Assembly (NCBI RefSeq): GCF_900142325.1
Contig: NZ_FRAM01000003.1
Span: 248,001-312,000, forward strand
Direction of reading: 5' to 3'
DNA: 64,000 nucleotides
Source: Epilithonimonas mollis
Lineage (GTDB): Bacteria > Bacteroidota > Bacteroidia > Flavobacteriales > Weeksellaceae
In this document: positions 24,566-33,458 of the stretch, piece by piece
Layout: the number at the start of each line of letters is the position of its first letter
Numbering within the stretch: position 1 is the stretch's first letter
Program-made: the position numbers and the translations under genes
The notes under the pieces: model-generated
Told to the model about the DNA's origin: nothing
Seen by the model: the letters and a program-made list of their open reading frames with translations, nothing else
The model's database searches: none

Positions 24566-25387
24566 ATGAGCACACTAAAATTAAAAGACGGAACAGAGAT
24601 TTTTTACAAAGACCAAGGTGAAGGACCAGTTTTGATGTTTCACCACGGATGGCCATTATCATCAGACGACTGGGATGCGCAGGTGATATTCTTTTTAAAA
24701 AAAGGTTACAGAGTGGTGACACACGACAGAAGAGGACACGGAAGATCAAGCCAGAATATTTACAACCACACCATCGAGCAATATGCTTCTGATGCTGCAG
24801 AACTGGTAGAATTCCTGGATCTGAAAGATGTAGTTCACATCGGTCACTCAACTGGAGGCGGCGAAGTGATCCGTTATGTAAACAAATATGCTAATGGAAG
24901 AGCTAAAAAAGCGGTCCTCATCAGTGCGATACCGCCGGTGATGGTTCAGAGTGACAGCAATCCTGATGGTGTTCCGATGTCTGTTTTTGATGATATCAGA
25001 GACCAGACCATGAACAACAGAAACCAGTTTTATTTTGATTTGACCTTTCCTTTCTACGGTTATAACAGAGAAGGCGCAGATGTGAAAGAAGGTGTACAGA
25101 GAAACTGGTGGAGACAAGGACTGATGGGTGGCATTGTTGCGCATTATGACGGAATAAAAGCATTCTCCGAAACGGATTTGACAGAAGATCTGAAAGCTGT
25201 GGATATTCCGGTTTTGGTAATGCATGGCGAGGATGATCAGATTGTTCCTATTGCCAATGCTGCATTAAAATCAATTAAATTATTGAAAAACGGTAAGATG
25301 ATCACTTATCCTGGCTTCCCACACGGAATGCCCACTACAGAGCATCAAACCATCAACAAAGACCTTTTGGAGTTTATCCAGTCGTAA
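24566..25387 (+). CDS. Alpha/beta hydrolase (non-heme chloroperoxidase-like)
   Basis: 273 residues, no signal peptide. Oxyanion segment MFHHGWPLSSDDWD, nucleophile Ser in IGHSTGGGEVIRYV (~residue 96), acid in VLVMHGEDDQIVP (~220) and His in YPGFPHGMPTTE (~250). This gives a complete Ser-Asp-His triad. The family includes esterases and so-called cofactor-free haloperoxidases that can make peracids; the natural substrate is normally unknown. Its promoter carries the same direct-repeat element as dps and the bicupin gene, which suggests stress-linked expression. A bidirectional terminator follows. Confidence 0.9.
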   Translation: MSTLKLKDGTEIFYKDQGEGPVLMFHHGWPLSSDDWDAQVIFFLKKGYRVVTHDRRGHGRSSQNIYNHTIEQYASDAAELVEFLDLKDVVHIGHSTGGGEVIRYVNKYANGRAKKAVLISAIPPVMVQSDSNPDGVPMSVFDDIRDQTMNNRNQFYFDLTFPFYGYNREGADVKEGVQRNWWRQGLMGGIVAHYDGIKAFSETDLTEDLKAVDIPVLVMHGEDDQIVPIANAALKSIKLLKNGKMITYPGFPHGMPTTEHQTINKDLLEFIQS

Positions 25388-25406
25388 AATTTAATATTAT
25401 AAAAAT

Positions 25407-25435
25407 AAAACCGGAAGTGTGTTTCTTCCGGTTTT
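25407..25435. terminator. Bidirectional terminator between hydrolase gene and pgl
   Basis: A perfect 11-bp stem (AAAACCGGAAG at 25407-25417 with 25425-25435) and 7-nt loop, T-rich on the right and A-rich on the left, serves the two convergent genes. Confidence 0.85.
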
Positions 25436-25457
25436 ATTGTTTTATAACGATAATTAC

Positions 25458-26171
25458 TTATCCGTTCATTGCTTCATTGTCTGTAAAAAAACGAAAGCCT
25501 TCTTTTTCTTTATTGATGAGCTGCATCGGGTATAATTCCGGATTATAATCTCCTTTCAATACCTCATGCAAAGCGTGTCTTTTTGAAGCTCCGAAAGCTA
25601 TTACGAGAATATTTTCCGCTTTATTGATGATTGGTTCTGTAAGTGTGATTCTGAACATATTCTGAGATTCGAGGAAATAAGCGGCCACCCATTTTTCTTT
25701 TTCTCCAAGAACAGATTCGCCGGGAAATAAAGAAGCCGTGTGTCCATCATCTCCCATTCCCAAAAGTATAAAATCAAAAACACCTTCATTTCCAAGAACT
25801 GTTCGGATCTGCTTTTCATACTCTTCAGCATAATCTCCTGGCACTGTTCCGTCCTTATACATCGCAAAGATATGGCTATGATTAACAGGGACTTTATTCA
25901 GAAGTGTTTCAAAGGTCATTTTTGCATTGCTTCTTTCATCGGTCAGAGAAACCCAGCGTTCATCCACCCAGAAGAAATAGATCTTATCCCACTCGATGTC
26001 CGCATAGGCGTCGGTAGCGAGCAATTCGAAAATCGCTTTTGGAGAAGATCCGCCGCTTAAAGCAACTACAAACCGACCATGTTTCTGAACTGATTTCACC
26101 GAAAGGTCGGCAAAAGTGTCAGCAGCCTTTTTATATAGTTCATGCAAATCTTCAAATACTGTGATATTCAT
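25458..26171 (-). CDS. pgl: 6-phosphogluconolactonase
   Basis: 237 residues of the DevB/SOL type. Hydrolyses 6-phosphoglucono-delta-lactone to 6-phosphogluconate, the second step of the oxidative pentose phosphate pathway. Visible motifs are VALSGGSSPKAIFELL (phosphate loop, ~38-53) and LLGMGDDGHTASLFPG (~136-151). Full length, cytoplasmic. Third gene of gnd-zwf-pgl, 26 bp after zwf, and so expressed with the enzymes that act before and after it. Confidence 0.95.
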   Translation of the reverse strand: MNITVFEDLHELYKKAADTFADLSVKSVQKHGRFVVALSGGSSPKAIFELLATDAYADIEWDKIYFFWVDERWVSLTDERSNAKMTFETLLNKVPVNHSHIFAMYKDGTVPGDYAEEYEKQIRTVLGNEGVFDFILLGMGDDGHTASLFPGESVLGEKEKWVAAYFLESQNMFRITLTEPIINKAENILVIAFGASKRHALHEVLKGDYNPELYPMQLINKEKEGFRFFTDNEAMNG

Positions 26172-26197
26172 TTTTCTTTTTTGATTAACTGATTAAA

Positions 26198-27676
26198 CTA
26201 TACCCAGCCATGACCTTGTCTTTCCACTAATGTGAAACTTTCTTCTGGTCCCCAGCTTCCTGCTTTGTAATTTGGGAATGAAGCTTTTTTGTTTTCCCAA
26301 TCCTCCTGAATCGTTGTTACAACATCCCAGGCTTCCTCCACCTGATCAGATCGCATAAATAAAGTGAGATCGCCGATAATGGCATCAAGCAACAAGGTTT
26401 CATAGGCTTCCGGAGTATCTTCTTTGCATGCAAAATAATCAAAGACCATTTCCACAGGTTTCAGTAGCATGGAAAGTCCTTGTTTTTTTGTCATAAACTG
26501 CAGTCTGATATCCATCGATGGCTGAATATTAATAATCAGTCTATTGGCGGAAAGAAGGCTGGAGCTATCAGAAAATGTAGAATGCGGAAGGGGTCTGAAC
26601 TGGACGGTGATATAAGAATGTTTTTCCTTCATTTTTTTTCCGGTGCGGACATAGAAAGGAACATTCTGCCATCTTTCGTTATCAAGATAGAATTTTACAG
26701 CCACAAAAGTCTCTGTGTTAGAGTCCGGAGCAATACCTTCTTCCTGACGGTATGCCTTCTGTTTTTCTCCGTTTATAATGCCTTCTCCGTATTGACCTCT
26801 CACAGCATAGTGGTCTACTCTAGTCGCCGGAATTCTGCGAATCGCCTTCAGGACATCTACTTTTCGGTCTCTGATCTCATCCGATTCCAAAGATGCCGGC
26901 GCTTCCATCGCAACCATACACAGGATCTGCAGCAAGTGGTTCTGAACCATATCTCTCAAGGCGCCGGTCTGCTCATAGAAACCGCCTCTTGTCTCCACAC
27001 CAACCTCTTCCGCCACCGTAATCTGCACAGATTCTATATGCCTGTTATTCCATAAAGGTTCGAAAATCGAATTCCCAAACCTGAAAGCTAGTATGTTCTG
27101 AACTGTTTCCTTTCCAAGATAATGATCGATACGATAAATCTGCTTTTCTTCAAAAGTCTGGGACAAAAGCTGATTCAGCTCTACAGCAGTTTGTTTGTTA
27201 TATCCAAAAGGTTTTTCAATGACGATCCTGTCTTTGTCCGCTTCAGAAGCCAGCGATGTATTCTTGATATGATTAGAGATGGTAGAAACAAAATTAGGCC
27301 CGATGGACAGATAGAACAATCTGTTGCCTCTCATCCCGAAATCTGTGTCAAATTCCTGAAGTTTCTCATTTAGTTTTCTGTAGGAGTCCTCATCATCCAA
27401 CTGGTGTTGTAGATAAAAGATGTGCGGCTGGAAAGCCTGCCACTCATCAGAAGTAATGTTCTTTCTTGAAAAAGCTTCCAGATTGGTTTTGATATAATTT
27501 TTAAAATAATCATGATCATGATCAGACCTTCCCAATGCGATGATGTTAAAATTAGCAGGCATTCTTCCATCAATAAAAAGATTGTAAAAAGCGGGAAAAA
27601 GTTTTCTTTTTGCCAGATCACCAGTTGCGCCAAAAATTACAATATTAGTAGCGTTCAATATACTATTGTCAGTCAT
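26198..27676 (-). CDS. zwf: Glucose-6-phosphate 1-dehydrogenase
   Basis: 492 residues. Oxidises glucose 6-phosphate to the lactone with NADP+. N-terminal Rossmann motif IFGATGDLAKRKLFPAF (~14-30), the active-site signature RIDHYLGKE (His base, ~175-183) and the substrate-contacting VIEKPFG are all present. Length is typical. Starts 10 bp after gnd and ends 26 bp before pgl. NADPH from this operon would support the peroxide-detoxifying enzymes nearby, though that link is inference. Confidence 0.97.
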   Translation of the reverse strand: MTDNSILNATNIVIFGATGDLAKRKLFPAFYNLFIDGRMPANFNIIALGRSDHDHDYFKNYIKTNLEAFSRKNITSDEWQAFQPHIFYLQHQLDDEDSYRKLNEKLQEFDTDFGMRGNRLFYLSIGPNFVSTISNHIKNTSLASEADKDRIVIEKPFGYNKQTAVELNQLLSQTFEEKQIYRIDHYLGKETVQNILAFRFGNSIFEPLWNNRHIESVQITVAEEVGVETRGGFYEQTGALRDMVQNHLLQILCMVAMEAPASLESDEIRDRKVDVLKAIRRIPATRVDHYAVRGQYGEGIINGEKQKAYRQEEGIAPDSNTETFVAVKFYLDNERWQNVPFYVRTGKKMKEKHSYITVQFRPLPHSTFSDSSSLLSANRLIINIQPSMDIRLQFMTKKQGLSMLLKPVEMVFDYFACKEDTPEAYETLLLDAIIGDLTLFMRSDQVEEAWDVVTTIQEDWENKKASFPNYKAGSWGPEESFTLVERQGHGWV

Positions 27677-27686
27677 TCATTCAAGT

Positions 27687-29105
27687 TTAAATATTTGTAC
27701 TATCCCAAGATGTGTGGAAAATACCTTCACGATCTACTCTTTGATACGTGTGTGCTCCAAAATAATCGCGTTGTGCCTGGATCAGGTTTACGGGCAAAAA
27801 TTCTGTTGTGTATGCATCAAAATAACCCAATGCAGTCTGGATTCCCAAGCTTGAGATACCGTTTGAAACGGCATAAGAAGCGGTTTTTCTTAAAGAATGG
27901 GTTTTTGACTTTACGATCTCTGAGATTTCTTCATCCAATAAAATATTAGAAAGATTCGGGTTTCTCGTATAAGCAGAATAAAACTTCTCTAAAAGTACGG
28001 AACGGATGATACAGCCACCTCGCCAGATTTTTACAACATCCTTCAATGGGATATCAAAATCATATTCCTCGGAAGCTTTTACCAATAACGCCAAACCTTG
28101 TGCATAGCTGATCAAAGTTGACAGATAAAGCGCATCACCTACTTCTTTAATAAATATTTTCATATTTTCCGGTGTTGCAACATCATCATTAGGATATAAT
28201 TGAGACGCTTTGATTCTCTCTTCTTTATAAGCTGATAAAATTCTTGATGTCACAGCAATATCAATAGTCGGGATAGAAACCCCTATTTCCATTGCCTGTT
28301 CAGAAGTCCATTTTCCCGTTCCTTTTGCACCGGCTTTGTCCAAAATCATATCGACCAGATAAGCATTGGACAAACTATCTTTTTGCCGGAAAATATCTCT
28401 TGTAATCTCGATTAAGAAAGAATTCATCTCGCCATTGTTCCATTCTTTGAATATTTCGTAAAGCTGATCATTATTTAAATTGGCTCCTCTTTTAAGCAGA
28501 TCATAAGCTTCGCTGATGAGCTGCATGATGGCATATTCGATACCGTTATGAACCATTTTCACATAGTTTCCTGCAGCACTTTTACCCATGTATGCAGTGC
28601 AAGGCTCTCCATCAACTTTTGCTGCTATAGATTCCAGCATAGGTTTCAAGAGCTTGAATGCTTCCAAATCTCCTCCCGGCATTATACTGGGTCCTGTTCT
28701 GGCACCTTTCTCACCTCCGGAAACACCCATTCCCATAAAATGGAGACCTTTTGAAGCTAAATCTGCAATACGTCTTTCTGTATCTCTGAAATAAGAATTT
28801 CCTGCATCGATCACAATATCACCTTTGCCCAAAAGCGGGGTTATATTTTCCAGAACTGCATCTACCGGTTTTCCCGCCGGAACCATCAGGATAATTTTCC
28901 TTGGACTTTCCAATGCTGTCACAAAATCTTCCAAAGATGCTAATCCTTTTATTTCCATACCACCGGTTGCACCTGTATGCAGCTCATCTACTTTTCCTTT
29001 GTCCAGATCAAATCCTGCTACGGAAAAACCGTGATCAGCTATATTATAGAGGAGGTTTCTTCCCATCACTCCGAGGCCGACAACCCCGTAATTGTATCTT
29101 TCCAT
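27687..29105 (-). CDS. gnd: 6-phosphogluconate dehydrogenase, decarboxylating
   Basis: 472 residues. Converts 6-phosphogluconate to ribulose 5-phosphate and CO2 with NADP+. The N-terminal nucleotide-binding motif GVVGLGVMGRNLLYNI, the DAGNSYFRDTERR segment, GVSGGEKGARTGPSIMPGG and the catalytic KMVHNGIEYAIMQ (~183-195) are intact, with a full all-helical C-terminal domain. First gene of the operon; I see no clear -7 box directly upstream. Confidence 0.97.
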   Translation of the reverse strand: MERYNYGVVGLGVMGRNLLYNIADHGFSVAGFDLDKGKVDELHTGATGGMEIKGLASLEDFVTALESPRKIILMVPAGKPVDAVLENITPLLGKGDIVIDAGNSYFRDTERRIADLASKGLHFMGMGVSGGEKGARTGPSIMPGGDLEAFKLLKPMLESIAAKVDGEPCTAYMGKSAAGNYVKMVHNGIEYAIMQLISEAYDLLKRGANLNNDQLYEIFKEWNNGEMNSFLIEITRDIFRQKDSLSNAYLVDMILDKAGAKGTGKWTSEQAMEIGVSIPTIDIAVTSRILSAYKEERIKASQLYPNDDVATPENMKIFIKEVGDALYLSTLISYAQGLALLVKASEEYDFDIPLKDVVKIWRGGCIIRSVLLEKFYSAYTRNPNLSNILLDEEISEIVKSKTHSLRKTASYAVSNGISSLGIQTALGYFDAYTTEFLPVNLIQAQRDYFGAHTYQRVDREGIFHTSWDSTNI

Positions 29106-29369
29106 TCTTTTATAATTAGAAATATTTTAATATTTACAAACAATAAAATTACATAAAAGCTAATCAGTAAAAAAACAAATTGCGAAAAATTAATAATCAC
29201 CATTAGTTTTAATCATTAATGATAAATATCATTTCCAATTATTATAAAATGTCCTTTTTGTCCTATTATGGTTCTTTATATTACTATTACTCAAAACGTT
29301 TATGTCGGACATTTGTAAAGCGTAAAAAGGCTATAAAAAGAACCTTTCCCCCCTCAAACTTTATTATAA

Positions 29370-30812
29370 ATGAACATACAAAATACAATAGAAAACATCT
29401 CAGAACACGAGGAAAAAACATTCCGTGACTCTGTCGGAACCATGGACAGTACAGGAAAAAGAAAATGGGTCTTCCCCCGAAAACCCAAAGGAAATTATAC
29501 TACGAAAAGAAATTATACTAGTTATTTACTTCTTTTAATATTTTTTATTCTGCCGTTTGTTAAGATCAATGGAAATCCATTTTTACTGATCAATATTCTT
29601 GACAGACACTTCTTTATTGCCGGACAGCCATTTTATCCGCAGGATTTTTACATTCTGGCTTTAGCTGCAGTGACAGCCGTTATTTTCGTTATGATTTTTA
29701 CTGTAGTTTTCGGAAGAATATTTTGTGGTTGGCTTTGTCCGCAGACCATTTTTATGGAAATGGTTTTCCGGAAAATAGAATATTGGATCGAAGGCGACCG
29801 TAATAAACAGATGAAACTCGAACGACAGGCCTGGGATGAAGAAAAAATTAGAAAAAGGGTTACAAAATGGTCTATATTTTTACTGATATCAGCTATTATC
29901 AGCCATGTTATGTTTATGTATATTGTAGGCTATGAATCGGTGATCAGAATTATGGAAGAAGGACCGGCGCAACATCCGGGAAATTTTGTAACAATGATTA
30001 TTTTCACAGGAATTTTCTACTTTGTTTTTGCCTGGCTGCGTGAGCAGGTTTGCACTTTGATATGTCCGTACGGAAGATTACAGGGGGTTCTCATCGACAA
30101 AAAAACAGTCAATGTTCACTATGATTTCAAGAGGGGTGAAAACCGTGCAAAATGGCGCAACGGCGAAGACCGAAAAGCTGTGGGAAAGGGTGATTGTATC
30201 GATTGCCTGCAATGTGTTGTGGTCTGCCCTACAGGAATCGACATCAGAAATGGTCAGCAGCTGGAATGTACCAACTGTACTGCCTGTATCGATGCCTGTG
30301 ACGAAGTGATGGTGAAAGTCGGACTGCCAAAAGGTCTGATACGTTATGCGACAGAAGCTGAGATAGAAAATCAGAGCCAGTTCAAATTCACGTCGCGAAT
30401 GAAAATTTCAACTTTTGTATTGTTTTGTTTAGTGGTATTTACCGGATTTCTTTTTCAAGACAGAGGAAGTATGGAAGCAAAATTCATCAAACCTGCGGGA
30501 AGTACTTTTATCAGCCACAATGGTAAAATTACCAATACGTTTACTTATACCTTTCTGAATAAATCCTATCATGACCAGTCCGTTACAATTAAAGTTCTGG
30601 AGCCGCAGCACAGCGAAATTTCTATGCCGAATGGCCGAATTATAAAAGTAAAAGGGAATGAATTATTAAAAGGCAATATCAACATCAGCCTTCCGGAAAA
30701 TGAAGTCCGGTTATATAAGCAGAATATCGAGCTGGGCGTTTATGATAAAGACGGAAAGCTTCTCGATTCCTACAAAACGGTATTTGAAGGGCCTTTTAAA
30801 ATACAGCTTTAA
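29370..30812 (+). CDS. ccoG: Cytochrome c oxidase accessory protein CcoG (FixG/RdxA)
   Basis: 480 residues, membrane ferredoxin. N-terminal helices include YLLLLIFFILPFVKING; FCGWLCPQT and CTLICPYGR are the family's membrane Cys motifs. Two 4Fe-4S clusters are supported by CIDCLQCVVVCP and CTNCTACIDACDE (~273-312). The C-terminal Ig-like FixG domain (~370-480) follows one more helix. CcoG is known as a Cu2+ reductase for cbb3 oxidase assembly. No ccoNOP, ccoS or ccoI genes lie in the window, so it is detached from its usual cluster or the cluster is elsewhere. Confidence 0.93.
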   Translation: MNIQNTIENISEHEEKTFRDSVGTMDSTGKRKWVFPRKPKGNYTTKRNYTSYLLLLIFFILPFVKINGNPFLLINILDRHFFIAGQPFYPQDFYILALAAVTAVIFVMIFTVVFGRIFCGWLCPQTIFMEMVFRKIEYWIEGDRNKQMKLERQAWDEEKIRKRVTKWSIFLLISAIISHVMFMYIVGYESVIRIMEEGPAQHPGNFVTMIIFTGIFYFVFAWLREQVCTLICPYGRLQGVLIDKKTVNVHYDFKRGENRAKWRNGEDRKAVGKGDCIDCLQCVVVCPTGIDIRNGQQLECTNCTACIDACDEVMVKVGLPKGLIRYATEAEIENQSQFKFTSRMKISTFVLFCLVVFTGFLFQDRGSMEAKFIKPAGSTFISHNGKITNTFTYTFLNKSYHDQSVTIKVLEPQHSEISMPNGRIIKVKGNELLKGNINISLPENEVRLYKQNIELGVYDKDGKLLDSYKTVFEGPFKIQL

Positions 30813-30816
30813 GCCT

Positions 30817-31707
30817 TTATACTTTATATCTCTGGCGAAAGCTGACCGGGCTATAACCCGAATGTTTTTTAAAAAGCCTGGCAAAATAGGAATAATCTTC
30901 ATATCCAAGGCTGAAAGCCACATCTACAACATTACTGTCTAAAAAAATAAGCGTCCGTTTTGCTTCCAGGATCAATCTGTCCACAAGCACTTCGGATGCT
31001 TTTTTGCTGATTACGGACTGGGTGATCCTGTTGAGATGCTTGGGAGATATATCAAGCATTTCGGCGTATTGGGAAACCGATTTTATAGTTTTGAAATGTT
31101 TCTCAACCAGATTTTCATAATCATAATAATGTTTAAAATAAGACAGTCTGAGGTCCGTACTGTCGGCTTCCTGATCTGTATAATGTCTTGTAGCGTAGAT
31201 ATATATTATCGTGAGAAGAGCGATGATCAGACATTCTTTCATAAAACCGGAGTCATTATTTTCCTGATCGATTACTTTCAGAAGTGATACTATTTTATCC
31301 AGATCCTTATTTTCAACAACAATTTTCCGGGAAATGTTTGGTGAGCCAAAAAAGGGATAATCCTTTAATCTGAGGTTAACGTAGTGAAAATCATAATATT
31401 CCTGTGATGTAAAAAAAATAAAGCCTTCTGCATCATCAGACAATTCCCAGCTGTGAACCTGCCCTGGTAAAAGAAAAAAAAGGCTACCTTCCGAAATTTC
31501 GTAGCGTGTAAAGTCAATCTCATGAATACCTCGCCCTTTTGTAAAAAGCACCGTTACATAACTATCGTGCCGATGTGGTTTCTCTATATGTTTCCGGTTA
31601 TTTTTCAAATGGTTTTCCAGTGTATTAAAATAAAAGTCATCTTTATTATTCTTATTATTTTGAAAAAACCGGGTGTGAAGAACAGCAATGGAATCCATAG
31701 ATTTCAA
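30817..31707 (-). CDS. AraC-family transcriptional regulator
   Basis: 296 residues. N-terminal cupin-like sensor (~35-110, with RHDSYVTVLFTKGRG and FFLLPGQVHSWEL) and C-terminal HTH_18 (~190-292) with AEMLDISPKHLNRITQ and VAFSLGYEDYSYFARLFKKHSGYSP. It converges on ccoG with only 4 bp between stop codons. The frameshifted alcohol dehydrogenase gene lies upstream on the same strand. Regulatory target unknown. Confidence 0.9.
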   Translation of the reverse strand: MKSMDSIAVLHTRFFQNNKNNKDDFYFNTLENHLKNNRKHIEKPHRHDSYVTVLFTKGRGIHEIDFTRYEISEGSLFFLLPGQVHSWELSDDAEGFIFFTSQEYYDFHYVNLRLKDYPFFGSPNISRKIVVENKDLDKIVSLLKVIDQENNDSGFMKECLIIALLTIIYIYATRHYTDQEADSTDLRLSYFKHYYDYENLVEKHFKTIKSVSQYAEMLDISPKHLNRITQSVISKKASEVLVDRLILEAKRTLIFLDSNVVDVAFSLGYEDYSYFARLFKKHSGYSPVSFRQRYKV

Positions 31708-31748
31708 TTAAATTATTACAATCAAACGAGTTGACTCCTGTCAAAATG

Positions 31749-31776
31749 GCATTGGGAGACTTTTGCCTCCCAATGC
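31749..31776 (-). terminator. Hairpin after the alcohol dehydrogenase gene
   Basis: A 10-bp perfect stem (GCATTGGGAG with its complement) and 8-nt loop is followed on the minus strand by a short TTTT. Weak intrinsic terminator separating it from the AraC gene. Confidence 0.6.
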
Positions 31777-31803
31777 TATCTCAAATCTAATGAATATATG
31801 GTT

Positions 31804-32969
31804 TTACTTCCAAGGATCCAGCACAACTTTCACACAGTTGTCCTCTTTTTTATGGAAAATCTCATAGCCTTTTGCAACTTCATCCAGTGCAAGCCTATGG
31901 GTTATAATATCATCCAGTTTTACCTGCCCTGTTTCTACATACTTCAGAAGTTTGTCGACGATGGCATGCACAGGCGCCTGTCCTGCTTTGATAGTCAATC
32001 CTTTATCGAATATCTGTCCTAATGTAAAATTATCATAATTTACAGGATAAACACCCAGAACAGAGACGGTTCCGCCACGTCGTACAGCACTGAAGCAAGC
32101 TTCTAGAACTTTGACAGATCCTTTTTCAAAATTAAGAACTGCTTTTGCCTTGTCTAATAAGTTACGTTCCGGTTCGAAACCAACAGCATCTATACATAGA
32201 TCTGCGCCTCGTCCGTCCGTCAGATCACGTATTTGCTCTACTGTTTGTTTCGCATCCTGCCAAAGAATGACTTCGCAGCCAGTCAGCTTTCTGATCTGTT
32301 CCAAACGGTACGGAAGCGTATCAATCACAATGATTTTGCCTGCATTATGGAGAATAGCACTTTTGACAGCCATTGACCCCACAGGCCCGGCTCCGAAAAT
32401 CACAACAGACTCCCCGCCCTTCAGCTCACCCCACATCACGCCAGTATAACCAGTAGGGAAAATATCGGTTAAAAATAAAACCTGCTCATCTGTCAGGATA
32501 TCCGGGACTTTTCTAGGTCCGAAATTGGCATAAGGAACCCTAACATATTGTGCCTGTCCACCATTATAGCCGCCATAGAGATCGGTATAACCAAACATAC
32601 CGCCGCCTTTTTCCGTAAGAATCCCTCCTTCGGGCCCATAATGATCTGTGTTGCTGTTTTCACAACCCGAAGGAAGATCATGCTGACAAAAATAACAGCA
32701 TCCACAGGCAATCGGAAACGGGACGACGACCCGGTCACCTTTCTGAAGATGGGAAATATTAGATCCCATTTCTTCAACAATTCCCATGAATTCATGTCCC
32801 ATCACCATGGGCTTCAGCTGGGGCATTCCACCAGAATACATATGCAGATCACTTCCGCAAATGGCTGTTGATGTCACTTGAGAATAATATCATTCGGATC
32901 CTCTATAATAGGATCATCCACTGTGTCGCAGGTAATTTTGCCCGGCATGTGGAAGACTGCTGCTTTCAT
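31804..32969 (-). pseudogene. Zinc-dependent alcohol dehydrogenase (FDH-like), disrupted by a one-base frameshift
   Basis: MDR-family dehydrogenase. Reading from the ATG at 32969, the first 31 codons (MKAAVFHMPGKITCDTVDD, then IIEDPNDIILK) run into a TGA at ~32876-32878. The rest of the protein (357 codons, 32877 to 31804) continues in another frame with TSTAICGSDLHMYSGG. The family reads IILKVTSTAICGSDLH without a break, so one A is missing at about 32878-32880. Catalytic Zn Cys (AICGSD), GHEFMGIVEE, structural-Zn Cys cluster (CGCCYFCQHDLPSGC) and Rossmann VVIFGAGPVGSMAV are intact downstream. A restart at the GTG of 32877 would lack the first strand. Real mutation or sequencing error cannot be told apart. 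Confidence 0.82.
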
Positions 32970-33000
32970 AACTTTAATATTTTAATGGTTGGTAGTTAGA

Positions 33001-33450
33001 TTATTGCTTCTTTGCTGACTTTTTTGCTTCGATATTCTCGTCTGCCCGGTCAATTGAATGGGAAGTGTGGATATCCTCTTCATTTTCACATTCAGAAGAA
33101 ATTTTTTCATAGAACGTATGCAACGTATCAATGTCCTCTTCATTCATATCTTCTACGTCTACGAGCCTGTTGCTCGCTTCTTTGCTGGCCGCAATCAATT
33201 CATTTAATTTCAGCTGAATAGCTTTGGAATCTTTATTTTGAGATTTCTGAATCACAAATACCATCAGAAAAGTAATAATCGTGGTAGTTGTATTGATGAT
33301 CAGCTGCCATGTATCCGAATAATTAAAAACAGGTCCACAGATAAGCCAAAGCACAATCACTCCGGCTGCAAATCCGAAAGCAAAAGAACTCCCGGACCAT
33401 TGTGTAATCTTATCCGCCAGCCATTCGAATTTATTTTTATTCTGTTCCAT
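33001..33450 (-). CDS. Low-affinity iron permease-like (Fet4 family) small membrane protein
   Basis: 149 residues with two transmembrane helices (FAFGFAAGVIVLWLICGPVF, ~23-42, and LIINTTTTIITFLMVFVIQ, ~50-68) followed by QNKDSKAIQLKLNELIAA. These are features of the PF04120 low-affinity iron permease-like family. The C-terminal third is acidic and Lys-rich, probably cytoplasmic. Iron transport has been shown only for the longer yeast protein, so the name is by similarity. It starts 8 bp after the catalase gene and is likely co-transcribed with it. Confidence 0.82.
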   Translation of the reverse strand: MEQNKNKFEWLADKITQWSGSSFAFGFAAGVIVLWLICGPVFNYSDTWQLIINTTTTIITFLMVFVIQKSQNKDSKAIQLKLNELIAASKEASNRLVDVEDMNEEDIDTLHTFYEKISSECENEEDIHTSHSIDRADENIEAKKSAKKQ

Positions 33451-33458
33451 AATCCGGA

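Noticed and set aside
32877-32877. GTG at 32877 as a true start of a 357-residue alcohol dehydrogenase
   Set aside because: It would remove the first strand of the fold, while the missing N-terminal residues are encoded just upstream in another frame.
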